NCBI RefSeq assembly: GCF_000155735.2
Contig: NC_020908.1
Location: forward strand, 4,773,501 to 4,837,500
DNA: 64,000 bases
DNA from: Octadecabacter arcticus 238
GTDB taxonomy: Bacteria; Pseudomonadota; Alphaproteobacteria; Rhodobacterales; Rhodobacteraceae
Reading direction: 5' to 3'
How positions within the stretch are numbered: the stretch's first letter is position 1; each line of letters begins with the position of its first letter. A program made the position numbers and the translations under genes. The notes beneath the pieces were generated by a model. It did not search any database. It saw nothing but the letters and a program-made list of their open reading frames with translations, and had not been told where the DNA came from. Below, one piece after another: positions 17,635 through 26,769 of this stretch.

Positions 17635-18788
17635 TCGCGGATCGCTTGGTAGCAAAGTTTGTGGAAGTTGAACACGAGGTGTTCGCTTTGGTTGGGTATG
17701 CTGTCGTCAATCAGGTAGCGCCCCGAGCCGAAGCCGATTGAATGCAGACCCTTCTGGTTGGTTTCATTCAGCACGATATCTTCTGGACCAAGATCTTTGT
17801 TCATCCATTCGATCGCGGCCTTGGTGACTTCAGGCATTTCGCGGCCTTTTGGCGCGTAATAGCTAAAGCGTAGCAGAGATTTTTCTGGCGTCAGCGGGAT
17901 CATGATGAAGACGCCAACCATATCGGTATAGGGGAACGAATAGAACGACGTGTTCGGCCAAAGCCCGATGTTGAAGAACGAATCTGTCTGCCACGTCGCA
18001 CCTTCCAACGGCAAACCGTAGGCATGGGTGACTTCCTTGTTGGGCGGGCCGATATAGGTCCAGTACTTGTCATAGGCCGTCAGCGTGTAGCCTTTGAAAT
18101 CGATCAACGCGGCGAGGTCCTTGTGAACTGGCCCGCTGAGATCAAAGTGATAGCCTTCGACGGCATTTTCCTGAATGACTTTCCAGTTGGCGTAGACGAT
18201 CACGTCAGTCTCTTCGACCAATTCAACGTCATCCATGTCAGGCATATATTTGCGCATGATCTCTTCTGCACCAGCCGCCATTTCGGCCACGGGTTGCGCA
18301 TCTTCATCGAGCGTGATGAACACCCAGCCTGCAAAAATCTCCATCCGTACTTTACGCAGGCTGTAATCTTCCTTGCTGAAGTTATCCAGATGCTCTGTGC
18401 GCGGTGCGGCGCGCAGGCCACCGTCAAGGTTGTAGCACCAAGAATGGTAAGGACAGCGCAATACGCCGCCGACTTTGCCGCGCCGCTCATTCATCAGGCG
18501 GTTACCACGGTGGCGACAAACATTGTGCCACGCATGAATGTTGCCGTCTTTTTCGTTCGTGACGACGACGCTTTGTTCAAAAATATCCTGAACGATAAAG
18601 CTGCCCGGTTCCTTGAATTCATTTACGTGGCCAACAAGATGCCAGCACTCCATAAAGATGCGCTCTTTTTCCTGTTCAAAGATGTCCGCATCATAGAAAA
18701 ACGGGGCAGGAATGGTTTGCCCGTTCACCGGATCGCTATAGTCCCACGTCAGGTCTTTATGGCTCTTAGGACTGTAATTCTTGCCCAT
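17631..18788 (-). CDS. Rieske non-heme iron oxygenase, alpha subunit
   Basis: 385 residues. The Rieske 2Fe–2S ligands are C91, H93, C112 and H115 (NVCRHRGN, LRCPYHSWCYN). The mononuclear iron site follows in IQENAVEGYHFDLSGPVH with H214 and H222. The bridging position is Glu (E211), not the Asp of ring-hydroxylating dioxygenases; Glu here is known from the carnitine oxygenase CntA and its relatives. That, the GATase/AraC regulator and the betaine-type importer point to a quaternary ammonium substrate, attacked by hydroxylation at an N-methyl or adjacent carbon. First gene of the leftward operon. Confidence 0.92.
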   Translation of the reverse strand: MGKNYSPKSHKDLTWDYSDPVNGQTIPAPFFYDADIFEQEKERIFMECWHLVGHVNEFKEPGSFIVQDIFEQSVVVTNEKDGNIHAWHNVCRHRGNRLMNERRGKVGGVLRCPYHSWCYNLDGGLRAAPRTEHLDNFSKEDYSLRKVRMEIFAGWVFITLDEDAQPVAEMAAGAEEIMRKYMPDMDDVELVEETDVIVYANWKVIQENAVEGYHFDLSGPVHKDLAALIDFKGYTLTAYDKYWTYIGPPNKEVTHAYGLPLEGATWQTDSFFNIGLWPNTSFYSFPYTDMVGVFIMIPLTPEKSLLRFSYYAPKGREMPEVTKAAIEWMNKDLGPEDIVLNETNQKGLHSIGFGSGRYLIDDSIPNQSEHLVFNFHKLCYQAIRE

Positions 18789-18887
18789 GTTGGTTCCCCT
18801 TAGCTACATCATCACATGTTGATTTCCATTGACTGTAGGTCCCGGTGCGGCACACCGTTTGACCAAAAACGCCAAACCGAAAAATTC

Positions 18888-18934
18888 GAGGATGTACTGA
18901 TTGGTAGTTTTATACTTGTTTTTTAGACATCCTC
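18888..18934. promoter_or_regulatory. Inverted repeat, candidate operator for both operons
   Basis: GAGGATGT and its inverse ACATCCTC, 31 bases apart, in the 236-base gap between the divergent Rieske operon and the GATase/AraC gene. No other long repeat stands out there, so it is the best candidate site for that regulator. TTGAGGATTTT near 18964 is a further partial half-site. Confidence 0.5.
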
Positions 18935-19024
18935 AAAAAGATTAGCTCCAACATCTAGATTGCATTGAGGATTTTGACTATAAGTACCAAAACTTGGCGC
19001 AATAGATCAAACTAAGGAATCGGC

Positions 19025-20035
19025 ATGATAGATCAGCCCCCTCTGCATCGTTACGGGGTACTGCTCGTACCTGGGTTCTCCAACCTTGCTGTTTCTCTGG
19101 TCACAGAGCCGCTCTTTATTGCCAACTGGCTGGCAGGAAAAACACTGTTTGGATGGACAACACTTTCTGCCGACGGGTTTGCCGTTTCCTCTAGCAGCGG
19201 AAATCTGTTCGCAGTCGATGCGCCGCTCTCAGGAAAGACGCGGGAGACTTTTGACACCGTGTTTGTTGTGGCCAGTTTTGAAGCACGCAATTCCGAGATG
19301 AATGCGCGGATCGTAGACTGGTTGCGCAAGGCCGCTCGTAATGGCGTCCGACTTGGCGGAATCGAGACAGGCAGCGAAATTTTGATGGATGCAGGATTAC
19401 TGCTCAGTGAAAGCATCCCCGCCCATTGGTACAATGCCAAAGGCAGCAATGAACGCCATCCCGATCTCAAGATCACCGAAACCTTGTTTGATGTTGCCGG
19501 TGGTCAGCCCCTTTCCGCAGGCGGGATGGCCACGGCAGACATGATGCTTGAGTTGATCGCGCAAACTGCCGGAGACTCGCTGGCGTCCGAGGTCGGAAGA
19601 CATCTGCTGCTTGACGCCCGCCGCCCCGGATCGCGTCCGCAACCTTCGGTTAAGGTCAGTATGCCTCCCGATGGAAACAGCCCACATCATGAAGATCCGG
19701 TGGCGCGCGCGCATACAATTATGGAACAAAGGATTGAAGATCCGCTCTCTTGCGTGGAGCTTGCCGATATGGTGGGCGTGTCGTTGCGGCATTTGCAGCG
19801 GCTCTTTCGGGCTCGGCTGGGCCGGGGAATGGAGGCGACATATCGCGAGTTGCGACTTGCCACAGCCCACCAACTTGTTCAGCAGACCAATATTTCTCTC
19901 ACAGAAATCGCCTTTGCGAGCGGTTTTTCGTCGCTGGAGGTTCTGTCACGTACATATCGCAGCCGGTTTGGCGTTCCTCCGAGCCGCGATCGTCAGCAGA
20001 CGCTCGACGCCACAGTCTGTCACAGCTTTAAATAG
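19025..20035 (+). CDS. GATase1-like AraC family activator (GbdR/CdhR type)
   Basis: 336 residues with two domains: a DJ-1/PfpI-like ligand domain (about 10–170: YGVLLVPGFSNLAVSLVTEP, GGIETGSEILMDAGLL, PLSAGGMATADMMLELI) and a C-terminal AraC pair of helix-turn-helices (about 225–325: SCVELADMVGVSLRHLQRLF, SLTEIAFASGFSSLEVLSR). This architecture is known from GbdR, CdhR and SouR, regulators of glycine betaine, carnitine and sarcosine catabolism. It is divergent from the Rieske operon and upstream of the importer, so it probably activates both when the substrate or a breakdown product binds. Confidence 0.93.
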   Translation: MIDQPPLHRYGVLLVPGFSNLAVSLVTEPLFIANWLAGKTLFGWTTLSADGFAVSSSSGNLFAVDAPLSGKTRETFDTVFVVASFEARNSEMNARIVDWLRKAARNGVRLGGIETGSEILMDAGLLLSESIPAHWYNAKGSNERHPDLKITETLFDVAGGQPLSAGGMATADMMLELIAQTAGDSLASEVGRHLLLDARRPGSRPQPSVKVSMPPDGNSPHHEDPVARAHTIMEQRIEDPLSCVELADMVGVSLRHLQRLFRARLGRGMEATYRELRLATAHQLVQQTNISLTEIAFASGFSSLEVLSRTYRSRFGVPPSRDRQQTLDATVCHSFK

Positions 20036-20063
20036 CCTCGCTTTGCCATCCTTCAGCTGGCTA

Positions 20064-20102
20064 GTTGACCAATTGCGCCGTTATTTGGCGCTGATCGTCA
20101 AC
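20064..20102. terminator. Weak hairpin after the AraC gene
   Basis: GTTGAC...GCGCC, a short loop, GGCGC...GTCAAC can fold into an imperfect stem about 30 bases after the regulator's stop. There is no T-run, so termination is uncertain. The rest of the 274-base gap up to the importer contains its presumed promoter but no clear boxes. Confidence 0.35.
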
Positions 20103-20309
20103 CGTGTTCATCTCGGTTCGCTAAAATCTCCGCTAAGTGCAAAGCATCGCCGTTGATGGCTATCTGGGTTATTGGAGCTGCTCTGACGAGCAGTCTATAC
20201 AGTTTGGAAATCTGTCTCAGAAAGGCGTCAAAAGATCCGTGTAAACGTTATAGCGTCGATGTGGCACTGAAATAGAAACGACCAAATAATCAACAATTCA
20301 GGGGATATC

Positions 20310-21281
20310 ATGTTATATATCAGAAAAATCAAAACGGCTTTGAGCCTTGGAACGGCCGTCATTGCGATGGCGGGTGCTGCGACAGCTGTTGAACTCGGCG
20401 CGACGGACGAGCCGATCAAGCTAGCCATCAATGAATGGACCGGCCAGCATATCTCGACACATATCGGAGGCGAGCTGCTGCGCGCCGCAGGATATGACGT
20501 CGAGTATATTACCGCCGGCAACTATCCACAGCACACAGCGCTTGCAGATGGTGATATTCACGCGACGCTGGAAGTCTGGATGAATAATGTCGGTGATATC
20601 TATCCCCAGATGAAAGAAGCAGGCCAGATCGTTGACATCGGCCCGCTGGGTCTGACCACGCGCGAAGGCTGGATGTACCCCAAACACATGGAAGAAACCT
20701 GCCCGGGCCTACCCAGTTGGGAGGCCTTGGTCGCCTGTCAGGCTGAAATGATAACGGCGGAAACTTTCCCGAAGGGCCGTATTCTGGGATATCCAGCCGA
20801 TTGGGGCACCCGCTCGGCAGATATCATTGAAAGCTTGGCGCTTGAATATAAGGCTGTGCCTGCGGGTTCTGAGGGAGCATTGGTTGCAGAGCTGCGCTCT
20901 TCAATTGCACAAAAAACGCCACTGGTGATGATGTTTTGGGCACCGCATTGGATATTTTCAGAAGTCGACGCGGGATGGGTAGATCTGCCCGCCTATGATC
21001 CGGCCTGTGATACAGATCCCACTTGGGGACCGAACCCTAATGCGACAGGCGACTGCGGCGTCGAGGCACCGGTGACCATGAAGGTCGCATGGTCCGGCTT
21101 CGAAGAGAAATGGCCTGCGGCATGGGAGATACTCTCGGCACTGCAGATTGATACGGCGCAACAGGAAGCGATGATGAAAGCGATTGATCAGGACGGCGAA
21201 GCGATTGAGGATGTCGTTGCCGCTTGGATCGATGAGAACAAGGACACCTGGACACCTTGGGTCGAAACGGCAACTCAATAA
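20310..21281 (+). CDS. Glycine betaine-type ABC transporter, substrate-binding protein
   Basis: Periplasmic OpuAC/ProX-family binding protein of 323 residues. A cleavable signal peptide is clear (basic MLYIRKIK, hydrophobic core, cut near ATAVELGA). After it come EWTGQHISTHIGGELL, EVWMNN, GYPADWGTRSADI and FWAPHWIF; the many Trp residues fit the aromatic cage that holds a quaternary ammonium head group. A cysteine-containing loop (CDTDPTWGPNPNATGDCG) is a feature of the longer ChoX-like relatives. Ribosome site AGGGGA. First gene of a three-gene importer operon. Confidence 0.92.
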   Translation: MLYIRKIKTALSLGTAVIAMAGAATAVELGATDEPIKLAINEWTGQHISTHIGGELLRAAGYDVEYITAGNYPQHTALADGDIHATLEVWMNNVGDIYPQMKEAGQIVDIGPLGLTTREGWMYPKHMEETCPGLPSWEALVACQAEMITAETFPKGRILGYPADWGTRSADIIESLALEYKAVPAGSEGALVAELRSSIAQKTPLVMMFWAPHWIFSEVDAGWVDLPAYDPACDTDPTWGPNPNATGDCGVEAPVTMKVAWSGFEEKWPAAWEILSALQIDTAQQEAMMKAIDQDGEAIEDVVAAWIDENKDTWTPWVETATQ

Positions 21282-21291
21282 TACGACCTCA

Positions 21292-21319
21292 GGACGCGGG
21301 CCGCAAATGGCCCGCGTCC
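21292..21319. promoter_or_regulatory. Perfect 11-bp hairpin between importer genes
   Basis: GGACGCGGGCC, loop GCAAAT, and the exact inverse, right after the binding-protein stop and just before the ATPase ribosome site. There is no T-run. In such operons a hairpin here protects the upstream message, so far more binding protein is made than ATPase or permease (inference from similar operons). Confidence 0.75.
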
Positions 21320-21335
21320 ACTACAGGAGCTCAAT

Positions 21336-22391
21336 ATGACAGTACCAACGACGCCAAAGCTTTCGGTGCGGAACCTCTGGAAAATTTACGGTCCAAACCC
21401 AAGGCGGATGGTCTCAGGTGAATTTCAAGCTATGACGCATAGCGAACGCCTGAAATTTCTACGAGACAAAGAACATTTTGTCGCCGCTGCAGATGTCAGT
21501 TTCGACGTCTATGAAGGCGAGACTTTCGTTATCATGGGGTTGTCCGGTTCCGGCAAATCCACGGTAATGCGCGCGATTGCGCGGCTCGACGAGCCGACAA
21601 GCGGGGAAATCTTCCTTGACGATATTGATCTAATGAAAGCGTCAAAAAAAGAATTGACTGAGATCCGCCGCCGCAAAATGGGGATGGTGTTCCAGAACTT
21701 CGGCCTGATGCCACATCTTGATGTTGTGCAAAACGTAGCTTTCCCTCTCAAAGCACAAGGCCAGCCCCGAGAAAGGCGCACGGCCCATGCCCGTAAGATG
21801 ACCGAGCTGGTTGGTTTGGCGGGCAAAGAAAAGTCCTATCCTCATCAGCTTTCGGGGGGGCAGCAGCAAAGGGTCGGGATCGCGAGATCTTTAGCTGCTG
21901 AGCCGGAGCTGTGGTTTCTGGACGAGCCGTTTTCGGCGCTCGATCCGCTGATCCGCGCGCAGATGCAGGATGAGTTCCTACGCCTGCAAAAACAACTGCT
22001 CAAGACGATTGTCTTTGTCACCCATGACTTTCTCGAAGCGCTCAAGCTTGCCGATAACATCTGCATCATGAAGGACGGCGAAATTGTCCAGATAGGAACG
22101 CCCGCCGAGATCGTGTTGCACCCGGCCAATGATTATGTGCGCGAATTCATCGGGGACGTGCCGCTCGCCAACGTGCTCTATACTGGCGACTTGATGAGCC
22201 CTGCATGGAAGGACGATGAGGTCCACCCAACAGTGGCCAGCGATGTTATTCTGACTGACGCGATCAAGCTTTTTGACGAGACCACCGAAACGGTCGATGT
22301 CATCGATAAGGACGGCAATATTCTGGGCTCATTGCACCCGCTGAATATCATCCGGTCCCTTTACCACGACGAGGTATTACCCACTCCATGA
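21336..22391 (+). CDS. Glycine betaine-type ABC transporter, ATP-binding protein
   Basis: 351 residues of the ProV/OpuAA type. Walker A GLSGSGKST (about 68), Q-loop MVFQNFGLMPHLDVVQNVAF, signature LSGGQQQRVGIARSL, Walker B LWFLDEPFSALDP and the switch His in VFVTHDF are all present. The family-specific insert before Walker A (HSERLKFLRDKEHFVAA) is there. After the ATPase, the tail (about 255–351) is only a partial CBS-like region, shorter than the two CBS domains that sense ionic strength in OpuA, so osmotic gating is doubtful; a catabolic importer fits better. Confidence 0.93.
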   Translation: MTVPTTPKLSVRNLWKIYGPNPRRMVSGEFQAMTHSERLKFLRDKEHFVAAADVSFDVYEGETFVIMGLSGSGKSTVMRAIARLDEPTSGEIFLDDIDLMKASKKELTEIRRRKMGMVFQNFGLMPHLDVVQNVAFPLKAQGQPRERRTAHARKMTELVGLAGKEKSYPHQLSGGQQQRVGIARSLAAEPELWFLDEPFSALDPLIRAQMQDEFLRLQKQLLKTIVFVTHDFLEALKLADNICIMKDGEIVQIGTPAEIVLHPANDYVREFIGDVPLANVLYTGDLMSPAWKDDEVHPTVASDVILTDAIKLFDETTETVDVIDKDGNILGSLHPLNIIRSLYHDEVLPTP

Positions 22392-24451
22392 CCCGTGTGT
22401 CCCAAAGTTTCTTCTCGTCTTGCGCCAAAGCTTGGCCTTGGCTCCTCATCCTAGGCCTCAGCGCATTTTTGATCACGCAAAGGGCAGCGTTTCCGCAGAT
22501 CATAGCTTACCCCGACGCTTGGACCCTGCCGATTGCCGATGTTATCAATATCGGCATGGACGCAATCGTGCTGCACCTAAGAGACGCGATGCGCGTCGTA
22601 AGCAGTGGGCTGAACGTGTTGTTCTCCTCCGTTCAAACCCTGTTGATTGGGGCACCTTGGCTGGTATCCATCAGCTTTTTTACGCTAATAGCCTGGCAAG
22701 GCGGCGGCCGCCGGCTGGCGGTGACCACTGCTGCATTATCGCTCTATATTCTGGCCTCCGGCTATTGGGTGCCCGCGATGAACACGCTTTCGCTTGTGCT
22801 CGTCGCCCTACCGCTTGCAGTTATGATAGGATTCGGTATCGGCTACACGGGTTTTCGGTCAAAGCGCGCGTGCCAGTTCATCCTGCCGATGCTTGATCTT
22901 ATGCAAACGATTCCGGCTTTCGCCTATCTCATTCCCATCCTGTTGCTGTTCGGGTTTGGACCGGTTGTGGGTCTGATCGCAAGCGTGGTCTTTGCTGTGC
23001 CGCCGATGGTACGCAATACTATGCTAGGCTTTGAACAAATCCCGCCTGCGATATCAGAAAGCGCGCTCATGTCTGGTTGCTCGCGCTTTCAGCAGTTCAG
23101 ATGGGCCGAATTTCCCTCGGCCCTGCCGCAGATGCTGATCGGCGTAAACCAGACGACGATGGCAACGCTTTCCATGGTGATCATTGCCGCAATCATTGGC
23201 GGATTCGAGGATATTGGATGGGAGGTTCTTTCGGCAATGCGCAAAGCGCAGTTCGGACAAAGCCTGCTTTCGGGGGCTGTCATTGTGGTGATGGCAATCT
23301 TGCTTGACCGGGTCACGGCGGCCTATGCCGCACGACAGCTTCCCAATGCCAGCCACGTCGGACTACCTTTCGGCAGATTTATTCTCGTGATGATCAGCGC
23401 GATAATCCTCCCCTTGCTTGCGGCGCAGGCGATACCCGTTCTTAACAATTGGCCCGCGGGATTGGTCCATTCGCCGGCACAGGCGATCAACGACGCAACC
23501 GACCGCTTTGTGCAGGCTTATGGCGGTATCATGGTGACGGTGAAGAACACGATGCAGTATTTCCTTTTACTGCCGGTAAAGCTCGGGTTCGAGCGGGCGA
23601 TCGTGCCTTTTACTTGGGGCATCACCTTTACCACGGGCATGAAGACAGCCTACTGGATCGTCATCTGTTTGGGTAGTGTTCTGGCTTTCGGGAAAGGCAT
23701 GTGGAAAAGTGGCGTAGCGATTCTGGTTTCGGCTGGTTTTTTATTCTTTGGTGCCACCGGCTTGCCTTGGGTGACCGTCTTTTTGCTGACGACGTTGCTG
23801 GCCTATCAGGTTGGTGGCCCTAGGCTCGCGCTGCTTCCCGCTGGTGCTATCGGGTTCTTGCTGATCACTGGCCTCTGGGAAATATCGATGATCTCGGTCT
23901 ATCTCTGCACTGTTGCCGTGTTTCTCTGTATTTTGCTGGGCGGGTTAATCGGAATTTGGGCAGCGACGTCGGACACTGTTTCGCGCATCATTCGGCCCAT
24001 CAACGACATCTTGCAAACTCTGCCGCAATTCGTGCTGTTGATTCCGGCTTTGATGCTGTTTCAAGTCGGTGATTTCACGGCGCTTCTGGCCATCATCGCC
24101 TATGCAATCGTGCCGATGATCCGCTACACTGAACAGGGGCTGCGGGCAGTTCCAAGCACTTTGGTTGACGCAGGGAAAGCGTGTGGATGCTCGGCTTGGC
24201 AATTGTTTTGGGACGTCCGTCTGCCGATATCCCTTCCGCAAATCCTGATCGGCATCAACCAAACGATCCTATACGTCTTAGGAATGTTGGTGATTGCGGC
24301 GTTGGTAGGCACAACGGGACTGGGGCAAGCGATCTATGTAGCCTTGAGCCAAGCGGACGCTGGTGCCGGCATTGTCGCGGGGTTTGGCATGGCCCTTATT
24401 GCTATGACCGCAGATAGAATTCTGCAGGGAGTAATTAATTTGCGCAACTGA
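22388..24451 (+). CDS. Fused ABC permease for betaine-type substrate
   Basis: 687 residues, twice the length of a ProW/OpuAB permease, because two permease domains are joined. Each has its own ATPase-contact (EAA-type) loop: SALMSGCSRFQQFRWAEFPS (about 218) and VDAGKACGCSAWQLFWDVRL (about 593), followed by the similar PQMLIGVNQT and PQILIGINQT. About twelve or more hydrophobic helices are visible. Its start overlaps the ATPase stop by four bases (ATGA), so the pair is coupled. The first half has an additional hydrophobic N-terminus. Confidence 0.92.
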   Translation: MTRVSQSFFSSCAKAWPWLLILGLSAFLITQRAAFPQIIAYPDAWTLPIADVINIGMDAIVLHLRDAMRVVSSGLNVLFSSVQTLLIGAPWLVSISFFTLIAWQGGGRRLAVTTAALSLYILASGYWVPAMNTLSLVLVALPLAVMIGFGIGYTGFRSKRACQFILPMLDLMQTIPAFAYLIPILLLFGFGPVVGLIASVVFAVPPMVRNTMLGFEQIPPAISESALMSGCSRFQQFRWAEFPSALPQMLIGVNQTTMATLSMVIIAAIIGGFEDIGWEVLSAMRKAQFGQSLLSGAVIVVMAILLDRVTAAYAARQLPNASHVGLPFGRFILVMISAIILPLLAAQAIPVLNNWPAGLVHSPAQAINDATDRFVQAYGGIMVTVKNTMQYFLLLPVKLGFERAIVPFTWGITFTTGMKTAYWIVICLGSVLAFGKGMWKSGVAILVSAGFLFFGATGLPWVTVFLLTTLLAYQVGGPRLALLPAGAIGFLLITGLWEISMISVYLCTVAVFLCILLGGLIGIWAATSDTVSRIIRPINDILQTLPQFVLLIPALMLFQVGDFTALLAIIAYAIVPMIRYTEQGLRAVPSTLVDAGKACGCSAWQLFWDVRLPISLPQILIGINQTILYVLGMLVIAALVGTTGLGQAIYVALSQADAGAGIVAGFGMALIAMTADRILQGVINLRN

Positions 24452-24633
24452 ACCGAAGGATAGAAATCTACTTGGTCGAGAGGGCGCACCCGTTGCCATG
24501 GCGTATTATGTAAGACTGGCACAACGGATTTCATGACGCCTCGTCAACATCGTTTAAGCCGAATACGGCGCTGTTACATAAGCGCCGATGTGGATGCCCC
24601 TGGGCTGAGTTGAGTATCGGTCGGTCTTGGAAC

Positions 24634-25423
24634 GGCATCGTCAAGTTGTCGGCGATCTTCGCAACGATAGCCGGGGCGCTAGATCTCAGGCAGCCTTAAG
24701 CTCGCGCGTGATGTCGTCCCAAATCCAATGAGCATCGGCTCTCGTCTGGCGATAGGCAGCTGCTGAAAGGGTGTGACGGCGCGGGCGGAAGACGGTTTTG
24801 ACCTGATCATGAACGGAAAGAAATCGCTGGGCTTGTCTCGGCGATTTGAACCTCCCCATGATCTTTTCTCGCCGTCGGGTCGGCCTGTGTGACCCTTCGG
24901 ATCGATTGTTGAAACCCTTATGGCTGCGATGCTCTATTCCCGGAGCAAGCTCCTTCAAGGCGGCGCCATAGCTTCGGAGTTTATCGGTGACGATCACCCG
25001 TGGCTCACCAAATGCCTTGAATAGTTTGCGGAAGAACCGAATGGCGGCCCGTTTATTGCGCCGAGACTGCACGAGGATGTCCAGCACATCGCCTTTGCTG
25101 TCGACAGCGCGCCACAGCCAATACTTCTTACCATTTATCGGAAGGACGACTTCGTCCAGGTGCCATTTGTCCGACACTTTAGGTCTATCTCGGCGGATCA
25201 CCTTGGCATATTGTAAACCGAATTTCGCAACCCAAGCGCGGATGGTCTCGTAGCTGACCACAACACCGCGTGCGGCTAACAGATCCTCAGCATCACGCAA
25301 ACTCATGGGAAATCGATGATAGGCCCAGGTGGGAAACGGTGGCCTGAAAAGGCACCAGATTGCTTGGGTTTGGTCATGCGCCCACGTACCGGCTTTCGAG
25401 ATATCCCGCAACTTGACGATGTC
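24634..25423 (-). mobile_element. IS6 family element (type a), damaged
   Basis: Inverted ends GGCATCGTCAAGTTG (left) and GACATCGTCAAGTTG (right, inward) bound about 790 bases. It is related to the intact element at 36112–36922. It truncates the ISNCY gene on its right. No 8-bp target duplication is visible. The 180 bases between the importer and this end hold no gene that I recognise. Confidence 0.88.
24686..25377 (-). pseudogene. IS6 family transposase, frameshifted near its start
   Basis: Starts MTKPKQSGAFSGHRFPP, then lacks about 22 bases relative to the intact relative at 36158–36871 (which reads PPEIISYAVWAYF here). The frame therefore shifts, and the remaining WAYHRFPMSLRDAEDLL through DITRELKAA lies in another frame. 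All DDE residues survive in the second part (HLDEVVLPI, VTDKLRSYG, NNRSEGSHRPTR), so only the N-terminal join is broken. Confidence 0.85.
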
Positions 25424-26378
25424 GTTGGCGTTCATAGGAGAACGCAAGTTGAGCCCCAACAAGCCGTTCGTCTTGGAGCGCGAACACATCTCGCAATCGA
25501 TCGGGCTCGATGTTCATCGGCCGATGCAAGTTGTCGGCACGGCGCGGGACCTTTGCGAACTTGGCGTTATAGCTCTCGGTGAAGCTGGGCAGAAACGCAT
25601 TAGCGGCGTCCATATCCGAGATGCCTGCAAGCCTGAGCTCTTTGACCAAACGGTCCTGTAATGTGCGATTGGCGCGCTCGACGCGGCCTTTGGCCTGAGA
25701 GCTGTTTGCACAGAGAATCTCGACGTTTAGCGCGTTTAAAGCCCGACCGAATTGCGTCATCCCGTGCCCGGATTTGGCGGACTGGTTGGCGACGCGGAAC
25801 ACCGTGTGCTTGTCAGAATAGAACGCAACCGGCCGGCCATGTGCTGCCAGATACAAATCGAGCGCCTCAAAGTAACTGAACGTGCTCTCAGACGTCACAA
25901 ACCTCAGCTGCATCAAAGTGCTGGTCGCATCATCGATGAAGACGAGCAGGGTGCATCGCGGACCACGATCCTCAAACCAATGGTGATCAGATCCATCGAT
26001 CTGGATCAGTTCGCCGAAGCATTCCCGACGCAAACGAGGCTGATGGAACGTGCGGCGCTGTTTGCGGCTCAACCAGATCCCAGCGTCCTGCATCCACTTG
26101 CGCAGCGTCTCACGCGAAACCTTCAGGCCATGATCTTCTGCCAGCTTCTCAGCCGCAAACGTCGGGCCAAAGTCGATGTAGTTCTCGCGGACCAGTGTCA
26201 CCGCAAACTCACTCACCGCAGGGTCGATCCGGTTGTTCGATCTTCGGCCGCGCGCTTTGTGGCGGATCGCAGCGGGACCATCGGTCTGGAAATCCTTCAG
26301 CAATCGATGCACGTGTCGTCGGCTCAGTCCCAGCACGTTCGCCGCGGTCACCCCTCCGTGCCAATAAGCGTGAGACAA
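25424..26378 (-). pseudogene. ISNCY-type transposase, both ends lost
   Basis: About 318 codons of a DDE/rve transposase: helix-turn-helix NVLGLSRRHVHRLLKDFQ, catalytic Asp in QIDGSDHHWFEDRG, second Asp in FYSDKHTVF, Glu in KGRVERANRTL. The DHHWFEDRGPRCTLLVFIDD stretch is typical of ISNCY elements. The C-terminus runs into the IS6 end (VGAQLAFSYERQR is the last native part) and the N-terminus is cut by an IS3 end near 26371–26378. Confidence 0.85.
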
Positions 26379-26423
26379 TTGACTGGCTAAAGTTTACACT
26401 TGAGGGCGTAGGAGAACGAACCC

Positions 26424-26769
26424 ATGGTTATGCCTTCACAATCACCACTTTCGCCAGATGCTGGATCTGGAGCCGTTTTGGCCCCGACGTCGCCTCCCCG
26501 CGTTGTTAATGCGCCGTTGGCTCCCACAGCGGAACTGACGAGCATCCCGAAGCGACGCAACTTCACAGCCAAATACAAACTGCGCATTCTGGATGAGACG
26601 GACCAAGTGGCAGACACTGGCGGGGTTTCCGCCATTCTACGGCGGGAGGGGCTTTATTCCTCTGCACTGACCGATTGGCGCCGTGCGCGGGCGGCCGGCA
26701 CATTGGGTGCATTGCAGTCAATGCGCCGTGGCCCACAAAAGGCACCTGCCAATCCATTGCAAGCTGAGC
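26424..26769 (+). pseudogene. IS3 family OrfA, 3' end lost
   Basis: Opens [16 protein letters not shown] after an AGGAG ribosome site and contains the IS3 OrfA helix-turn-helix: [48 protein letters not shown]. It stops being IS3 at NPLQAE, where the IS6 type-b end (GGTTCTGTCGC) begins. OrfB is absent, so the element cannot transpose. Confidence 0.85.

Noticed and set aside
18024-18803. A 259-codon open frame opposite the Rieske oxygenase
   Set aside because: Shadow frame; no domain pattern.
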